Source: Brachybacterium sp. EE-P12
GTDB lineage: Bacteria > Actinomycetota > Actinomycetes > Actinomycetales > Dermabacteraceae
Assembly (NCBI RefSeq): GCF_003711805.1
Contig: NZ_QXCP01000012.1
Location: 186,001 to 250,000, forward strand
Length of the DNA: 64,000 nt
Direction of reading: 5' to 3'
The notes under the pieces are model-generated. The model ran no database searches, was not told the DNA's origin, and worked only from the letters and a program-made list of their open reading frames with translations. Each line of letters starts with the position of its first letter. Position 1 is the first letter of the stretch. The position numbers and the translations under genes were made by a program. This document shows positions 35,560-44,100 of the stretch, piece after piece.

Positions 35560-37044
35560 ATGTCCGCCAGAACGACCTCCAGCCCTTCCGCCGGGCCACC
35601 CGCCGGCTCGCGCGCCGTGGACGCCTCGCAGCTCCCGCCGCTGATCCCGGGTCCCCATGGCCGACGCCTCACGATCGTCGCCCTCATCGCGACGATCGGC
35701 GGGCTGCTGTTCGGCTACGACACCGGGGTCATCAACGGCGCGCTGCGCCCGATGACCGCCGAGCTGGGGCTGACCCCGCTCACCGAGGGCGTGGTCACCT
35801 CCTCCCTGCTGTTCGGCGCCGCCGTCGGGGCTTTCCTCGGCGGCCGCCTCTCCGACGCCTTCGGCCGGCGCCGCACGATCCTGGGCCTCGCCGTGGCCTT
35901 CCTGGCGGGCACCACGATCTGCGTGCTCTCCCCGAGCTTCGCGGTGATGGTGCTGGGTCGCGTGGTGCTGGGCCTGGCCGTCGGCGGCGCCTCCACCGTG
36001 GTGCCGGTCTACCTCGCCGAGCTCGCGCCCTACGAGACCCGCGGCTCGCTCGCGGGCCGCAACGAGGTGATGATCGCCGTCGGCGCCTTCGCCGCCTTCG
36101 CGGTCAACGCCGTGATCGGCAACGTGTGGGGGCACCTGGACGGGGTGTGGCGCCTCATGCTCGCCGTCTGCGCGATCCCCGCGATCGCGCTGTTCGTCGG
36201 GATGCTCACCATGCCCGAGTCCCCGCGCTGGCTGGTCGGCCGCGGCCGACGGGACGAGGCGCTCGCGGTGCTGCGCACGATCCGCTCCCCCGAGCGGGCC
36301 GAGGCGGAGCTCGCGCAGGTCGAGGTCGCCGCGGGCGGGGAGCGGGCTCGCCGCACCAGCTCCTGGCGGACGGTGCTGGGGAACCGGTGGCTGCGCCGGA
36401 TCCTGCTGGTCGGCGTCGGAGTGGCCGTGTTCCAGCAGCTCACCGGCATCAACACGATCGTCTACTACGGCCAGGTGGTGCTGATCGAGGCCGGCTTCGA
36501 CGAGAGCGCGGCGCTGATCGCGAACGTGGTCCCGGGGCTCATCGGCGTGGTGGGCTCGATCGCGTCGCTGTACATGATGGACAGGGTCGACCGGCGCACC
36601 ATGTTCCTCACCGGCTACTCGCTGATCACGCTGTGGCACCTGCTGATCGCGGGCGCCTCGGTCGCCCTGCCCGCGGACAGCGCGGCCCGCCCCTACGTGA
36701 TCCTGGTGCTGGTGGTGCTGTTCGTCGGCTCGATGCAGACGTTCCTGAACGTCGCGACCTGGGTGATCCTCTCGGAGATCTTCCCGCAGCGCATGCGCGG
36801 CCTGGGCATCGGCGTGGCCGTGTTCTGCATGTGGATCGCCAACGCGCTGCTGGGGCTGTTCTTCCCCTCGCTCGTGGACGGGATCGGGCTGACCGGCGCG
36901 TTCCTGCTGCTGGCGGTGCTGAACCTGGCCGCGGTGGTGTTCGTGCGCACCACGCTGCCCGAGACCCGCGGGCGCACCCTCGAGGCGATCGAGGAGGACG
37001 TCACCACCGGCGAGATCTACGCTGTCGCGTCCCACGATCGGTGA
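35560..37044 (+). CDS. Sugar porter family MFS transporter (IolT/XylE-like)
   Basis: A 494-aa 12-span proton-coupled sugar or inositol symporter. Family signatures: GGLLFGYDTGVINGAL, GGRLSDAFGRRRTI, GRVVLGLAVGGASTVVPVYLAELAPYETRG, PESPRWLVGRGR, VFQQLTGINTIVYYG and the final LPETRGRTLEAIEE. It closes the operon and is followed by a strong hairpin. IolT-type proteins often carry inositol, consistent with the iolE-like neighbour. Confidence 0.9.
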   Translation: MSARTTSSPSAGPPAGSRAVDASQLPPLIPGPHGRRLTIVALIATIGGLLFGYDTGVINGALRPMTAELGLTPLTEGVVTSSLLFGAAVGAFLGGRLSDAFGRRRTILGLAVAFLAGTTICVLSPSFAVMVLGRVVLGLAVGGASTVVPVYLAELAPYETRGSLAGRNEVMIAVGAFAAFAVNAVIGNVWGHLDGVWRLMLAVCAIPAIALFVGMLTMPESPRWLVGRGRRDEALAVLRTIRSPERAEAELAQVEVAAGGERARRTSSWRTVLGNRWLRRILLVGVGVAVFQQLTGINTIVYYGQVVLIEAGFDESAALIANVVPGLIGVVGSIASLYMMDRVDRRTMFLTGYSLITLWHLLIAGASVALPADSAARPYVILVLVVLFVGSMQTFLNVATWVILSEIFPQRMRGLGIGVAVFCMWIANALLGLFFPSLVDGIGLTGAFLLLAVLNLAAVVFVRTTLPETRGRTLEAIEEDVTTGEIYAVASHDR

Positions 37045-37047
37045 CCC

Positions 37048-37101
37048 CCTCGCCGGGGCGGTGTTGAACCTTCCCGGAGGCTCGACACCGCCCCGACGAG
37101 G
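37048..37101. terminator. Strong hairpin between convergent sugar porter and HigA genes
   Basis: CGGGGCGGTGT (37054-37064) pairs with ACACCGCCCCG (37085-37095); flanking CCTCG/CGAGG extend the stem past one mismatch. The 20-nt loop is TGAACCTTCCCGGAGGCTCG. It lies between the two stop codons and probably ends both transcripts. Confidence 0.7.
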
Positions 37102-37102
37102 C

Positions 37103-38212
37103 TCACGAACCAGGCGCTGTCGGCAGTGCCGAGAGGGGCTGACCGTACGCGACGTCGATTTTCGTGAGGTCCACGGTCCGACGCAATGCGTGGCCCCATC
37201 CGTGGTCACCGGTGTCATGCTGCACACGGCCGAGCACGATCGACGGGGCCACACCAAGCGCTCCTGCCGCTCGCTCGACTGCTGCGAGATCACGGCGGCG
37301 CGGGAGCGACGCCGCCAGAGCCGGCGGGATCAGAGTGTCACTGCTGAAAGCATCCGCCTCTGCCTCCCACTGCGAGGAATCGGAATCGAGGAACAGCCCA
37401 GTCCTGCTGTGCAGGAGCACATGCCCCAGCTCATGGAAGAGCGTGAACCAGAGCTGATCATCGGACTTCCTCAGCGCCGAGAGCTGGATCAGCGGCACGC
37501 CGCTGAACCAGCGTGTGGCGCCATGCACGCCGACGCCAGGAATCGCCGGGGTCAGGTGTACGCGCACCCCGACCGTCCGCAGCATCCTCACGGCGGCCGG
37601 GATCGACGAGGTCGGCTCATCCTGGGTGCTCTCGCGCAGTTCGGGGAGCATCTTTCGAAGTGCGTCCTCGTCATACTCCGCGATCACGCCATCAGCCTCC
37701 GCCGCACGTTCACCGATTCGCAGCCAGGCCTCGAGCTTCGGAGCATGGTCGTGCGAACGGGCCTCTCGACGGTAGGCCACGTTGCCCTGCGACCACGTGG
37801 CGTCCAGAGCATCCATACTCGCAACCCCGAAGAATGCGAGGAGGTCACGAACGCTGCCGGCCCGGTCCCGCGCTCCACTGGCGATTATTCCGAGTTTCCG
37901 CAGTTCAGTGAGCGGGAAGGCCTTGGCGCGCTCGTACTGCGCGGCATACGCCTTCTCCTGACGCAACCGAGCCAGTGCATCGCGATACGCGCTCTCGTAC
38001 TGGTTCCAGATGCGCGCGGGAACACCCGTCGTCGACTCGAGGGACAATGCGACGTCATGGGACAGCGCGGCTTTCCCGGAGATCAGCTCGCTCACATGCT
38101 TGCGGGAGACGCCCAGGCGGCGCGAGAGCTCTGCCTGATTGACATCGTGCTCCTCCAGCCACTCGTCGATGTACTCGCCCGTAGCTACAGCGAACCCCAG
38201 ATCCGCGGTCAT
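37103..38212 (-). CDS. HigA-type antitoxin with fused ImmA/IrrE metallopeptidase domain
   Basis: A 369-aa protein: an N-terminal XRE HTH (VNQAELSRRLGVSRKHVSELISGKAALS, about 24-51) of the HigA/VapA branch, a linker, and a C-terminal COG2856 peptidase domain with HELGH at 260-264 and a downstream EAEADAFSS acidic ligand. As the second gene of a HigB-HigA pair it likely neutralises the toxin and represses the operon. The zinc-peptidase part may control repressor cleavage or stability. Starts 29 bp after the toxin stop. Confidence 0.85.
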   Translation of the reverse strand: MTADLGFAVATGEYIDEWLEEHDVNQAELSRRLGVSRKHVSELISGKAALSHDVALSLESTTGVPARIWNQYESAYRDALARLRQEKAYAAQYERAKAFPLTELRKLGIIASGARDRAGSVRDLLAFFGVASMDALDATWSQGNVAYRREARSHDHAPKLEAWLRIGERAAEADGVIAEYDEDALRKMLPELRESTQDEPTSSIPAAVRMLRTVGVRVHLTPAIPGVGVHGATRWFSGVPLIQLSALRKSDDQLWFTLFHELGHVLLHSRTGLFLDSDSSQWEAEADAFSSDTLIPPALAASLPRRRDLAAVERAAGALGVAPSIVLGRVQHDTGDHGWGHALRRTVDLTKIDVAYGQPLSALPTAPGS

Positions 38213-38241
38213 GGAGATCCTCCTTCCAGGGGCCTCGAGAC

Positions 38242-38541
38242 TTACTTCCTGTGGTAGTCGACGATCTCGACGATGATCACGTCCACCTCGCCCTCTTCCA
38301 CCTCGGCGACGACAAGCCGCCAGTTGGCTGACAGCCGTGCAGACCACTGACCAGTGCGGTCCGCCTGCAACCTCTCCCATCTGCCGGTGCCGAGAAGCAG
38401 GTCCTCCATCGATCGGGCCGCCACGAGCTCCTGAAGCCGGCGACGAAGCGTCTTCACGACCTTGATGTCGAAGCGGCGTTTCATCTGCTTCTCGTCCGTG
38501 CAGACCTTGCGCAGCTCCTCCGAGCCGTACCCGAGCCTCAT
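38242..38541 (-). CDS. higB: HigB-type toxin (RelE/ParE fold)
   Basis: A 99-aa basic protein, likely a ribosome-dependent mRNA endonuclease. EELRKVCTDEKQMKRRFDIKVVKTLRRRLQELVAA, GRWERLQADRTGQWSARLSANWRLVVA and a final IVEIVDYHRK match the HigB/RelE-like pattern, with the C-terminal Tyr-His-Arg typical of the family. Base composition is less GC-rich than its neighbours, suggesting horizontal acquisition. The -10 ends five bases before the ATG. Confidence 0.85.
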   Translation of the reverse strand: MRLGYGSEELRKVCTDEKQMKRRFDIKVVKTLRRRLQELVAARSMEDLLLGTGRWERLQADRTGQWSARLSANWRLVVAEVEEGEVDVIIVEIVDYHRK

Positions 38542-38546
38542 CGATG

Positions 38547-38575
38547 ATGTTACCTATCGTGTAACAGGAAGTCCA
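38547..38575 (-). promoter_or_regulatory. higBA promoter with inverted repeat TGTTAC-N7-GTAACA
   Basis: On the minus strand TGGACT (38570-38575), 17-bp spacer, TAACAT (38547-38552), then the toxin ATG at 38541. A perfect inverted repeat TGTTAC (38548-38553) / GTAACA (38561-38566) overlaps the -10 and spacer, the expected place for autorepression by the HigA HTH. The mRNA would be leaderless. Confidence 0.65.
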
Positions 38576-38701
38576 TGGAGTCTGCCGGCCGTCACACCCG
38601 CAGCCGACAAGGCCGAGTATCTCCGATGCGTCCGACATGCGAGTCCGCGACAGCCCCGGATCAGCCTCACGCCATCCCGAAGCTCCTACGCCACCGACCC
38701 C

Positions 38702-39475
38702 TCACACCACCGCGGTCATCCCGCCGTCGACGTGGAGGGTCTGGCCGTTCACGAAGCGGCTCGCGTCGGAGGCGAGGAAGACCAGCGGGCCGACGAGGTC
38801 CTCGACGTCGCCCCAGTGCCCGTCGGGCGTGCGCCGCGCGACCCAGGCGGAGAACTCCTCGTCCTCGACCAGCGCCTTCGTGAGCTCGGTGGCGAAGTAG
38901 CCGGGGGCGAGGGTGTTGACCTGGATGCCGTGCGGGGCGAGGTCCGCGGCGAGGCCCTTGGTGAACATCGCGATCCCGCCCTTGGTCGCGCTGTAGGCGG
39001 CGATCGAGGGGCGCGCGAGCTGGGACTGGACCGAGCCGATCTGCACGATCTTCCCGCTGCCGCGCGCGATCATGCCGCGGGCGACGCGGCGGGCGCAGTA
39101 GAAGGCGGCCGAGAGGTTCGTCGCCAGCAGCGCGTCCCAGTCCTCGTCGGCGAACTCCGCGATCGGTGCCCGGCGCTGGATGCCGGCGTTGTTGACCAGC
39201 ACGTCCGGGGTGCCGTGCGCGGCCTCGATCTCGCCGAGCGCTGCATCGACGGCGGCGGGGTCGGTGACGTCGAAGCCGGCCGAGAGCAGCTCCGCCCCCT
39301 GCCCGGCCTCGTCGGCGATCTCCTCGGCCGCGGCGGCCGCCCGCAGCGGGTCCCGGCCGTGGACGATCACGCGCGCCCCGGCTCGGGCGAGGCCCGTGGC
39401 CAGCGCGCGGCCGATGCCGCGGGTCGAGCCGGTCACCAGGGCGGTGCGGCCGGAGAGGTCGAACAGATCGGTCAT
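38702..39475 (-). CDS. Short-chain dehydrogenase, gluconate 5-dehydrogenase type
   Basis: A 257-aa NAD(P)-dependent SDR. FDLSGRTALVTGSTRGIGRALATGLARAGA is the cofactor motif, NNAGIQRR the structural NNAG, and YSATKGG the catalytic Tyr-Lys. TLAPGYFATELTKALVEDEEF resembles IdnO/Gno gluconate 5-dehydrogenases. It is the last gene of the operon that begins with a 2-hydroxyacid dehydrogenase, suggesting sugar-acid (gluconate or related) metabolism. Confidence 0.85.
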   Translation of the reverse strand: MTDLFDLSGRTALVTGSTRGIGRALATGLARAGARVIVHGRDPLRAAAAAEEIADEAGQGAELLSAGFDVTDPAAVDAALGEIEAAHGTPDVLVNNAGIQRRAPIAEFADEDWDALLATNLSAAFYCARRVARGMIARGSGKIVQIGSVQSQLARPSIAAYSATKGGIAMFTKGLAADLAPHGIQVNTLAPGYFATELTKALVEDEEFSAWVARRTPDGHWGDVEDLVGPLVFLASDASRFVNGQTLHVDGGMTAVV

Positions 39476-39520
39476 GGAGGTGCTCCTTCTCAGGGACGGG
39501 GAGGGGTCTCCCCGAGGATC

Positions 39521-41008
39521 TCAGGCCCGCGCGGGGCTCGTCGGGGCCTGGCTCGACGGCGCCTGCCCGACCTCGGCGGGGACGACGGCCGCCTCGGCCT
39601 CGTAGGCGGAGTCCTGCTCCGTGGTGGACAGGCGGATCGCGTCCTCGGTGCGCAGCAGGTCGCGACCGCGGGTCTCGGGGACCAGGAAGGTCGAGGCGGT
39701 CGTGATCGCGGCGAGGGTCGCCATGTACAGGCCCAGCACGATCCAGTTGCCGTCGGTCCAGGCCATCAGCGAGGCGCCGAGGACACCGGCGAGGCCGCCG
39801 GCGAGCACGGCGGAGAGCTCGCGCGCCATCGCCACGCCGAGATAGCGGTGGCGGTTGCCGAAGAGCTCGGGGAGCATCGCGCACTGCGGGCCGAGCATCG
39901 AGTTCACGGCCACGCCGATGCCGACGGCGACCACGGCGATCGACAGGCCGGTGCTGCCCAGCGACAGCATCCACCAGGCCGGGAAGCTGTACAGCAGCAT
40001 GAACACGGCGCCGAAGCGGTAGACGGGCACGCGGCCCACCTTGTCGGAGAGCGCACCGGTCAGCGGCACGGAGAAGACGCCGAGGAGGGAGCCGAGGGTC
40101 ACGCCCCAGGCGACGGAGCCGCGGTCCAGGCCGATCGCCGCGGAGGTGACGAAGGCGAGGGAGACGGACTGGAAGAGGTAGGAGCCGCCGTTCTCGGCCA
40201 TGCGCAGCCCGATCCCGACGACGACGCCGGGCAGGGCCTTGGTGAAGATGTCGCGCAGCGGCCGGGAGGCGGTCTGCTCGCGCTTCTCGAGGTGGACGAA
40301 GGTGGGGGTCTCCTCGAGCTTCGCGCGGATCCACAGGGCGATGAGGATCAGCACGAAGGAGGCCAGGAACGGGATGCGCCAGCCCCAGGCGAGGAACTGC
40401 TGCTCGGGCAGCAGCGACAGCGCGGAGAAGGCGACGCCGGCCAGGAGCGTGCCGGCCTGGATGCCGACGAAGGGCAGGGCGGCGAAGAAGCCGCGCCGCT
40501 TCACCGGGGCGTACTCGGCCATGAGCACGGTGGAGCCGGCCTGCTCGGCGCCGGCGCCGAAGCCCTGCGCGAGGCGCAGGATCACCAGCAGCACCGGGGC
40601 GAGCGCGCCGACCGACTCGTAGGTGGGCAGCACTCCGATGAGCATGCTCGAGCCGCCCATCAGCACGATCGTGGTGACGAGCACGAAGCGTCGGCCCACC
40701 CGGTCGCCGAGGAGGCCGAAAACGAGGCCGCCGACGGGGCGGGCCGCGAAGCCGACGCCGTAGATGCCGAAGGCGGCGACGAGCGCGATCGCGGGATCGG
40801 ACTGGTCGAAGAACAGCCGGTCGAAGACCAGCGCGGTCATCAGGCCGTACATCGCGAAGTCGAAGTACTCCAGCGCGCTGCCGACGCTCGAGGAGAGCGT
40901 GGCCCGGCGCAGGTTCGCCTGGTACTCGAGGTCTGCGTCGGCGGCGACCGCGCCGGGCGGGGTCGTGTGGTCGGCGGCCGGACGCTCCGGGGACGGGGTG
41001 GTGCTCAT
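39521..41008 (-). CDS. MHS-family MFS transporter for an organic or sugar acid
   Basis: A 495-aa metabolite:H+ symporter. SSSVGSALEYFDFAMYGLMTALVFDRLFF and GGLVFGLLGDRVGRRFVL are family signatures, with GFGAGAEQAGSTVLMAEYAP in helix 4-5, and about 12 spans. The start at 41008 has GGAGATG upstream. Together with the SDR, IclR and 2-hydroxyacid dehydrogenase genes it likely imports the acid they degrade. Confidence 0.85.
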   Translation of the reverse strand: MSTTPSPERPAADHTTPPGAVAADADLEYQANLRRATLSSSVGSALEYFDFAMYGLMTALVFDRLFFDQSDPAIALVAAFGIYGVGFAARPVGGLVFGLLGDRVGRRFVLVTTIVLMGGSSMLIGVLPTYESVGALAPVLLVILRLAQGFGAGAEQAGSTVLMAEYAPVKRRGFFAALPFVGIQAGTLLAGVAFSALSLLPEQQFLAWGWRIPFLASFVLILIALWIRAKLEETPTFVHLEKREQTASRPLRDIFTKALPGVVVGIGLRMAENGGSYLFQSVSLAFVTSAAIGLDRGSVAWGVTLGSLLGVFSVPLTGALSDKVGRVPVYRFGAVFMLLYSFPAWWMLSLGSTGLSIAVVAVGIGVAVNSMLGPQCAMLPELFGNRHRYLGVAMARELSAVLAGGLAGVLGASLMAWTDGNWIVLGLYMATLAAITTASTFLVPETRGRDLLRTEDAIRLSTTEQDSAYEAEAAVVPAEVGQAPSSQAPTSPARA

Positions 41009-41063
41009 GGGACATCTCCTTCGATGGCTCGCAGAGGGGGCCGACGGGCCCGAGGGGCCGGGC

Positions 41064-41822
41064 TCAGTCGGCGGGGCGGAGGAAGGGGTTGGTGAGCTGG
41101 GCGGCGACGCCGACGGCGGCGCGGCCGAGCCGCTCGAGGGTCTCCTCGTCGGCCTCGGCGGCGGGCAGTGCGACACCGAGGGCGAGGGGCGGGTCCGAGG
41201 GGCGCCAGGGCTCGAGCGGCACGCCCACTCCCCAGAGCCCGTCGAAGCCGTGGCCGGGGTCGATGGACCAGCCGCGCTCGCGGGTCTCGGCGATCTGGGT
41301 GCGGACCTGCTCTGCGGGCGGGATGTCGGGCGTCTCGGTGCGGGCGATGATCTCCTCGACGCGCGCGTCGTCGAGGCGGGAGAGCATCGCCAGGCCCACC
41401 CCGGTGGTGACGGCGAGCAGGCGCGAGCCGAGCGGGGTGCCGAGGCGGTGGGCGCGGCCCTCGTGTCGGGCGAGGTAGAGGGAGCTGGTCCCGTCGAGCA
41501 TCCCGACCTGGACCACCTCCTCGCGCAGCACCGGGTCGGCCTCGACGACGCCGTAGAACTCGCGGATCTGGTTGAACTGGTGGGCGAAGGCGCCGCCGAG
41601 CTCGGCGGTGCGTCGGCCCAGGCGGTACCCGGTCTCGACGCGGCGGATCATCCCGCCCTCCTCGAGGACGGCGCAGACGTTCGAGGTCGAGGACTTCGCG
41701 GCGCCGAGGGCGCGGGAGAGGTCGGAGAGGGTCAGCGGCGCGCCGCCCGACTGCTCGAGCAGCTCGAGCACACGCAGGGCGCGGGTGACGGCGGGGGCGG
41801 GGTCGCGGGTCGGGTCGCTCAT
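41064..41822 (-). CDS. IclR-family transcriptional regulator
   Basis: A 252-aa regulator. The winged HTH is LTLSDLSRALGAAKSSTSNVCAVLEEGG (about 35-62) and the effector domain includes GTSSLYLARHEG, LGSRLLAVTTGVGLAML and ERGWSIDPGHGFDGLWGVGVPLEP. It is embedded in the sugar-acid operon and probably controls it through the divergent region at 42937-43048. Confidence 0.86.
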   Translation of the reverse strand: MSDPTRDPAPAVTRALRVLELLEQSGGAPLTLSDLSRALGAAKSSTSNVCAVLEEGGMIRRVETGYRLGRRTAELGGAFAHQFNQIREFYGVVEADPVLREEVVQVGMLDGTSSLYLARHEGRAHRLGTPLGSRLLAVTTGVGLAMLSRLDDARVEEIIARTETPDIPPAEQVRTQIAETRERGWSIDPGHGFDGLWGVGVPLEPWRPSDPPLALGVALPAAEADEETLERLGRAAVGVAAQLTNPFLRPAD

Positions 41823-41853
41823 CGGTGATCGCTCCTCGGTGTCGTCTCGCGGC

Positions 41854-42936
41854 TCAGTAGAACTCGACGGTGTCGACGAGGTTCTCGAGCTCCTCGCCGT
41901 CCAGGAAGCGGCGGAGGTTCTCGACGAACTGCGCGACGATCCGCTCCTCCTCGCGGCTGTCGAGCGCTGCGGTGTGGGGGCTGATCAGCACGTTCGGGTG
42001 GTCCCAGAGGGGGCTCGAGGGCGTGAGCGGCTCGCGGGCGACGACGTCGAGGGCCGCGAAGCCGATCCGTCCGTCCTCGAGCGCTCCCTGCAGCGCCGTC
42101 TCGTCGACGACGGTGCCCCGGCCGACGTTGACGAGGATCGTGCCGGGGCGCACGGCGCCGAGCACCTCCTCGCCGACGAGGCCGGTGGTGGTGTCGGTGT
42201 CGGGCAGGGTCACGACGATCGCGTCGACATCGGCGGCGGCCGCGGCGAGGTCCTCGATCGGGACCAGCTCGTCGACGCCGTCGACCGGAGCGCCGGAGCG
42301 GGTGGTGCCGAGCACCGTCGCGCCGACGGCGTGGAACAGGGCCGCGCAGGCCCGGCCGATGCCGCCGAGGCCGACGACGAGCACGCGCATGGTGTCCAGC
42401 TGACGCATCTCCCAGCGGGGCGCCCACTCGTGCGCACGCTGGTGCTCCTGCAGGCGGGGCAGGGTCTTGGCCCCGGCGAGCACGCCGAGCAGGGCGAACT
42501 CGGCCAGCGGTCCGCCGTGGGCACCCGCACTGGTGGTGACGGCGATGCGCTCGAGCTGGTCGGCGTCCAGGTCCGCGGCACGCAGCTGGGAGCCGCCGCC
42601 GGCGGCCATGGTCATCACCCAGCGCAGGCGCGGGTTGGCCGCGGCGGTGCGGGCGAGCTGGGCGGGATCGACGTCGGGCAGGGAGAAGAGCACGTCGGCG
42701 CTGTCAACCAGCTGCTCGTAGCGGCGCTGCTGCTCGCCGGTGCGCTGGTGGGCGGGATCGCCCTCCCAGTCGGCGGGGAAGCGGCGGGGCCGGTAGAGCT
42801 CGTGGTCGCGGACCACCTCGACGCGGGGCTCGGCCTGCTCGATGCGGGCGCAGAGACGCTCGGGCAGGTCCACCGCGATCACGACGCGGGGGCGGGCGGC
42901 ATCGGCGGGGGCCGGCTGCGCGGGGGTGGTCGTCAT
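41854..42936 (-). CDS. D-isomer-specific 2-hydroxyacid dehydrogenase
   Basis: A 360-aa NAD(P)H-dependent oxidoreductase. VLVVGLGGIGRACAALFHAVGA is the cofactor motif; VNVGRGTVVDETALQGALEDGRIGFAALDVVAREPL and the catalytic region HPNVLISPHTAAL (His) follow the family order. It could reduce glyoxylate, hydroxypyruvate or a 2-keto sugar acid. First gene of the operon, divergent from the 3-hydroxyisobutyrate-dehydrogenase-family gene. Confidence 0.87.
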   Translation of the reverse strand: MTTTPAQPAPADAARPRVVIAVDLPERLCARIEQAEPRVEVVRDHELYRPRRFPADWEGDPAHQRTGEQQRRYEQLVDSADVLFSLPDVDPAQLARTAAANPRLRWVMTMAAGGGSQLRAADLDADQLERIAVTTSAGAHGGPLAEFALLGVLAGAKTLPRLQEHQRAHEWAPRWEMRQLDTMRVLVVGLGGIGRACAALFHAVGATVLGTTRSGAPVDGVDELVPIEDLAAAAADVDAIVVTLPDTDTTTGLVGEEVLGAVRPGTILVNVGRGTVVDETALQGALEDGRIGFAALDVVAREPLTPSSPLWDHPNVLISPHTAALDSREEERIVAQFVENLRRFLDGEELENLVDTVEFY

Positions 42937-43003
42937 CGACGCTCCTTCGCTCGGACGGTGACGGTCTGCGGTGACTGCGGAGTGAGCGTACAGCAGATTC
43001 AGA

Positions 43004-43024
43004 GGAGTGAACAGCGTCCACTCC
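43004..43024. promoter_or_regulatory. Inverted repeat GGAGTG-N9-CACTCC in the divergent sugar-acid promoter region
   Basis: The two six-base arms (43004-43009 and 43019-43024) lie between the divergent dehydrogenase genes, upstream of TAGTCT at 43037. It is a candidate operator for the IclR regulator at 41064, by position only. Confidence 0.45.
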
Positions 43025-43048
43025 TGTGGACTGTCGTAGTCTGACGCC

Positions 43049-43996
43049 ATGCGAACCGATGACGCTTCCTCGACTCCCGCCAGCCCTGCCACCCCCGCTC
43101 CCTCCACTGCCGAGGACGCGTCCGCGCGCCTGGGCGTGATCGGCCTGGGCTCGATGGGCGAGCCGATGGCCGGGCGCCTGCTGGCCGCGCGCGGCAGCCT
43201 CGTCGTCCACTCCCGCAGCCGCAGGCCGGCCCTGCTCGAGGCGGGCGCGACCTGGGCGGAGACCCCGCGCGAGCTCGCGGAGCAGGCCGACGCCGCCCTC
43301 GTGATGCTCCCGGACCTGCCTCAGCTCGCACCGATGCTCGAGGGACCCGACGGGCTGCTCGCAGCCGGCACGGAGCTGCTGCTCATGATCGGCTCGACGA
43401 GCTCCCCGCGCGGGATCCGCGAGCTCGCGGAGCGGCTCGAGCGCGAGTCCGAGGGCCTCGTCCGCCTCGTGGACGTGCCGGTCTCGGGCGGCGAGAGCGG
43501 CGCGAGGGCAGGGACGCTGTCGATCATGGCCGGCGGCGCCGAAGAGGACGTCGCCCGGGCGACGACGCTGCTCGCTCCCTGCGGGACGGCGCGGCACCTG
43601 GGCCCGCTCGGCGCGGGAGAGGTCGCGAAGGCCTGCAACCAGATGATCGTGGGCGCGACGATGATGGCCCTCGCCGAGGCGACGGTGCTCGCCGAGCGCA
43701 GCGGGATCGCGCCGGCGGCTCTGTTCGAGGTGCTCTCCGGCGGCTACGCGGGCTCGCGGCTGCTCGAGGACAAGCGGGAGAATCTCGTCGCGGGCGACTA
43801 CTCCCCCGGCGGCATCGCCGCGTACATGACCAAGGACCTGGGCTTCGCCGCGGACGTCGCGGAGGACACGGAGAGCGCCCCCGCCCTGCTCGGTGCACTG
43901 CGCAGCGCCTACGACGAGCTGGTCGCGGCGGGCCTCGGCGAGGAGGACCTCTCCGTCGCGCGACGCTTCATCGCCGAGCGGCACGGCGCGGAGTGA
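43049..43996 (+). CDS. 3-hydroxyisobutyrate dehydrogenase-family reductase (tartronate semialdehyde reductase-like)
   Basis: A 315-aa NAD(P)-binding beta-hydroxyacid dehydrogenase. RLGVIGLGSMGEPMAGRLLAARG is the cofactor motif, DVPVSGGESGARAGTLSIMAGG the substrate-binding signature, and GEVAKACNQMIVG contains the catalytic Lys. Members reduce tartronate semialdehyde or oxidise 3-hydroxyisobutyrate. TAGTCT (43037-43042) ends six bases before the ATG, supporting a leaderless start here. Divergent from the sugar-acid operon. Confidence 0.86.
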   Translation: MRTDDASSTPASPATPAPSTAEDASARLGVIGLGSMGEPMAGRLLAARGSLVVHSRSRRPALLEAGATWAETPRELAEQADAALVMLPDLPQLAPMLEGPDGLLAAGTELLLMIGSTSSPRGIRELAERLERESEGLVRLVDVPVSGGESGARAGTLSIMAGGAEEDVARATTLLAPCGTARHLGPLGAGEVAKACNQMIVGATMMALAEATVLAERSGIAPAALFEVLSGGYAGSRLLEDKRENLVAGDYSPGGIAAYMTKDLGFAADVAEDTESAPALLGALRSAYDELVAAGLGEEDLSVARRFIAERHGAE

Positions 43997-44011
43997 CCCG
44001 CTTCTCGAAGG

Positions 44012-44030
44012 TTAGGCAAGCCTTGCCTGA
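44012..44030. promoter_or_regulatory. DtxR/IdeR-type iron box
   Basis: TTAGGCAAGCCTTGCCTGA matches the 19-bp actinobacterial iron-box pattern, with palindromic AGGCAAG/CTTGCCT arms. It lies ~70 bp upstream of the SIP-domain gene and would repress it and the MhuD-like gene when iron is plentiful. Confidence 0.8.
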
Positions 44031-44100
44031 TGCTCTGCTCGCGTCCTAGGGTGGCGGCTCCGGCATCCGCCGACCGTCCCCCGACCGCTGAGGAGCCCCC

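Noticed and set aside
38462-41095. An 877-codon plus-strand open frame
   Set aside because: Antisense to the SDR and MHS transporter genes; low-complexity translation.
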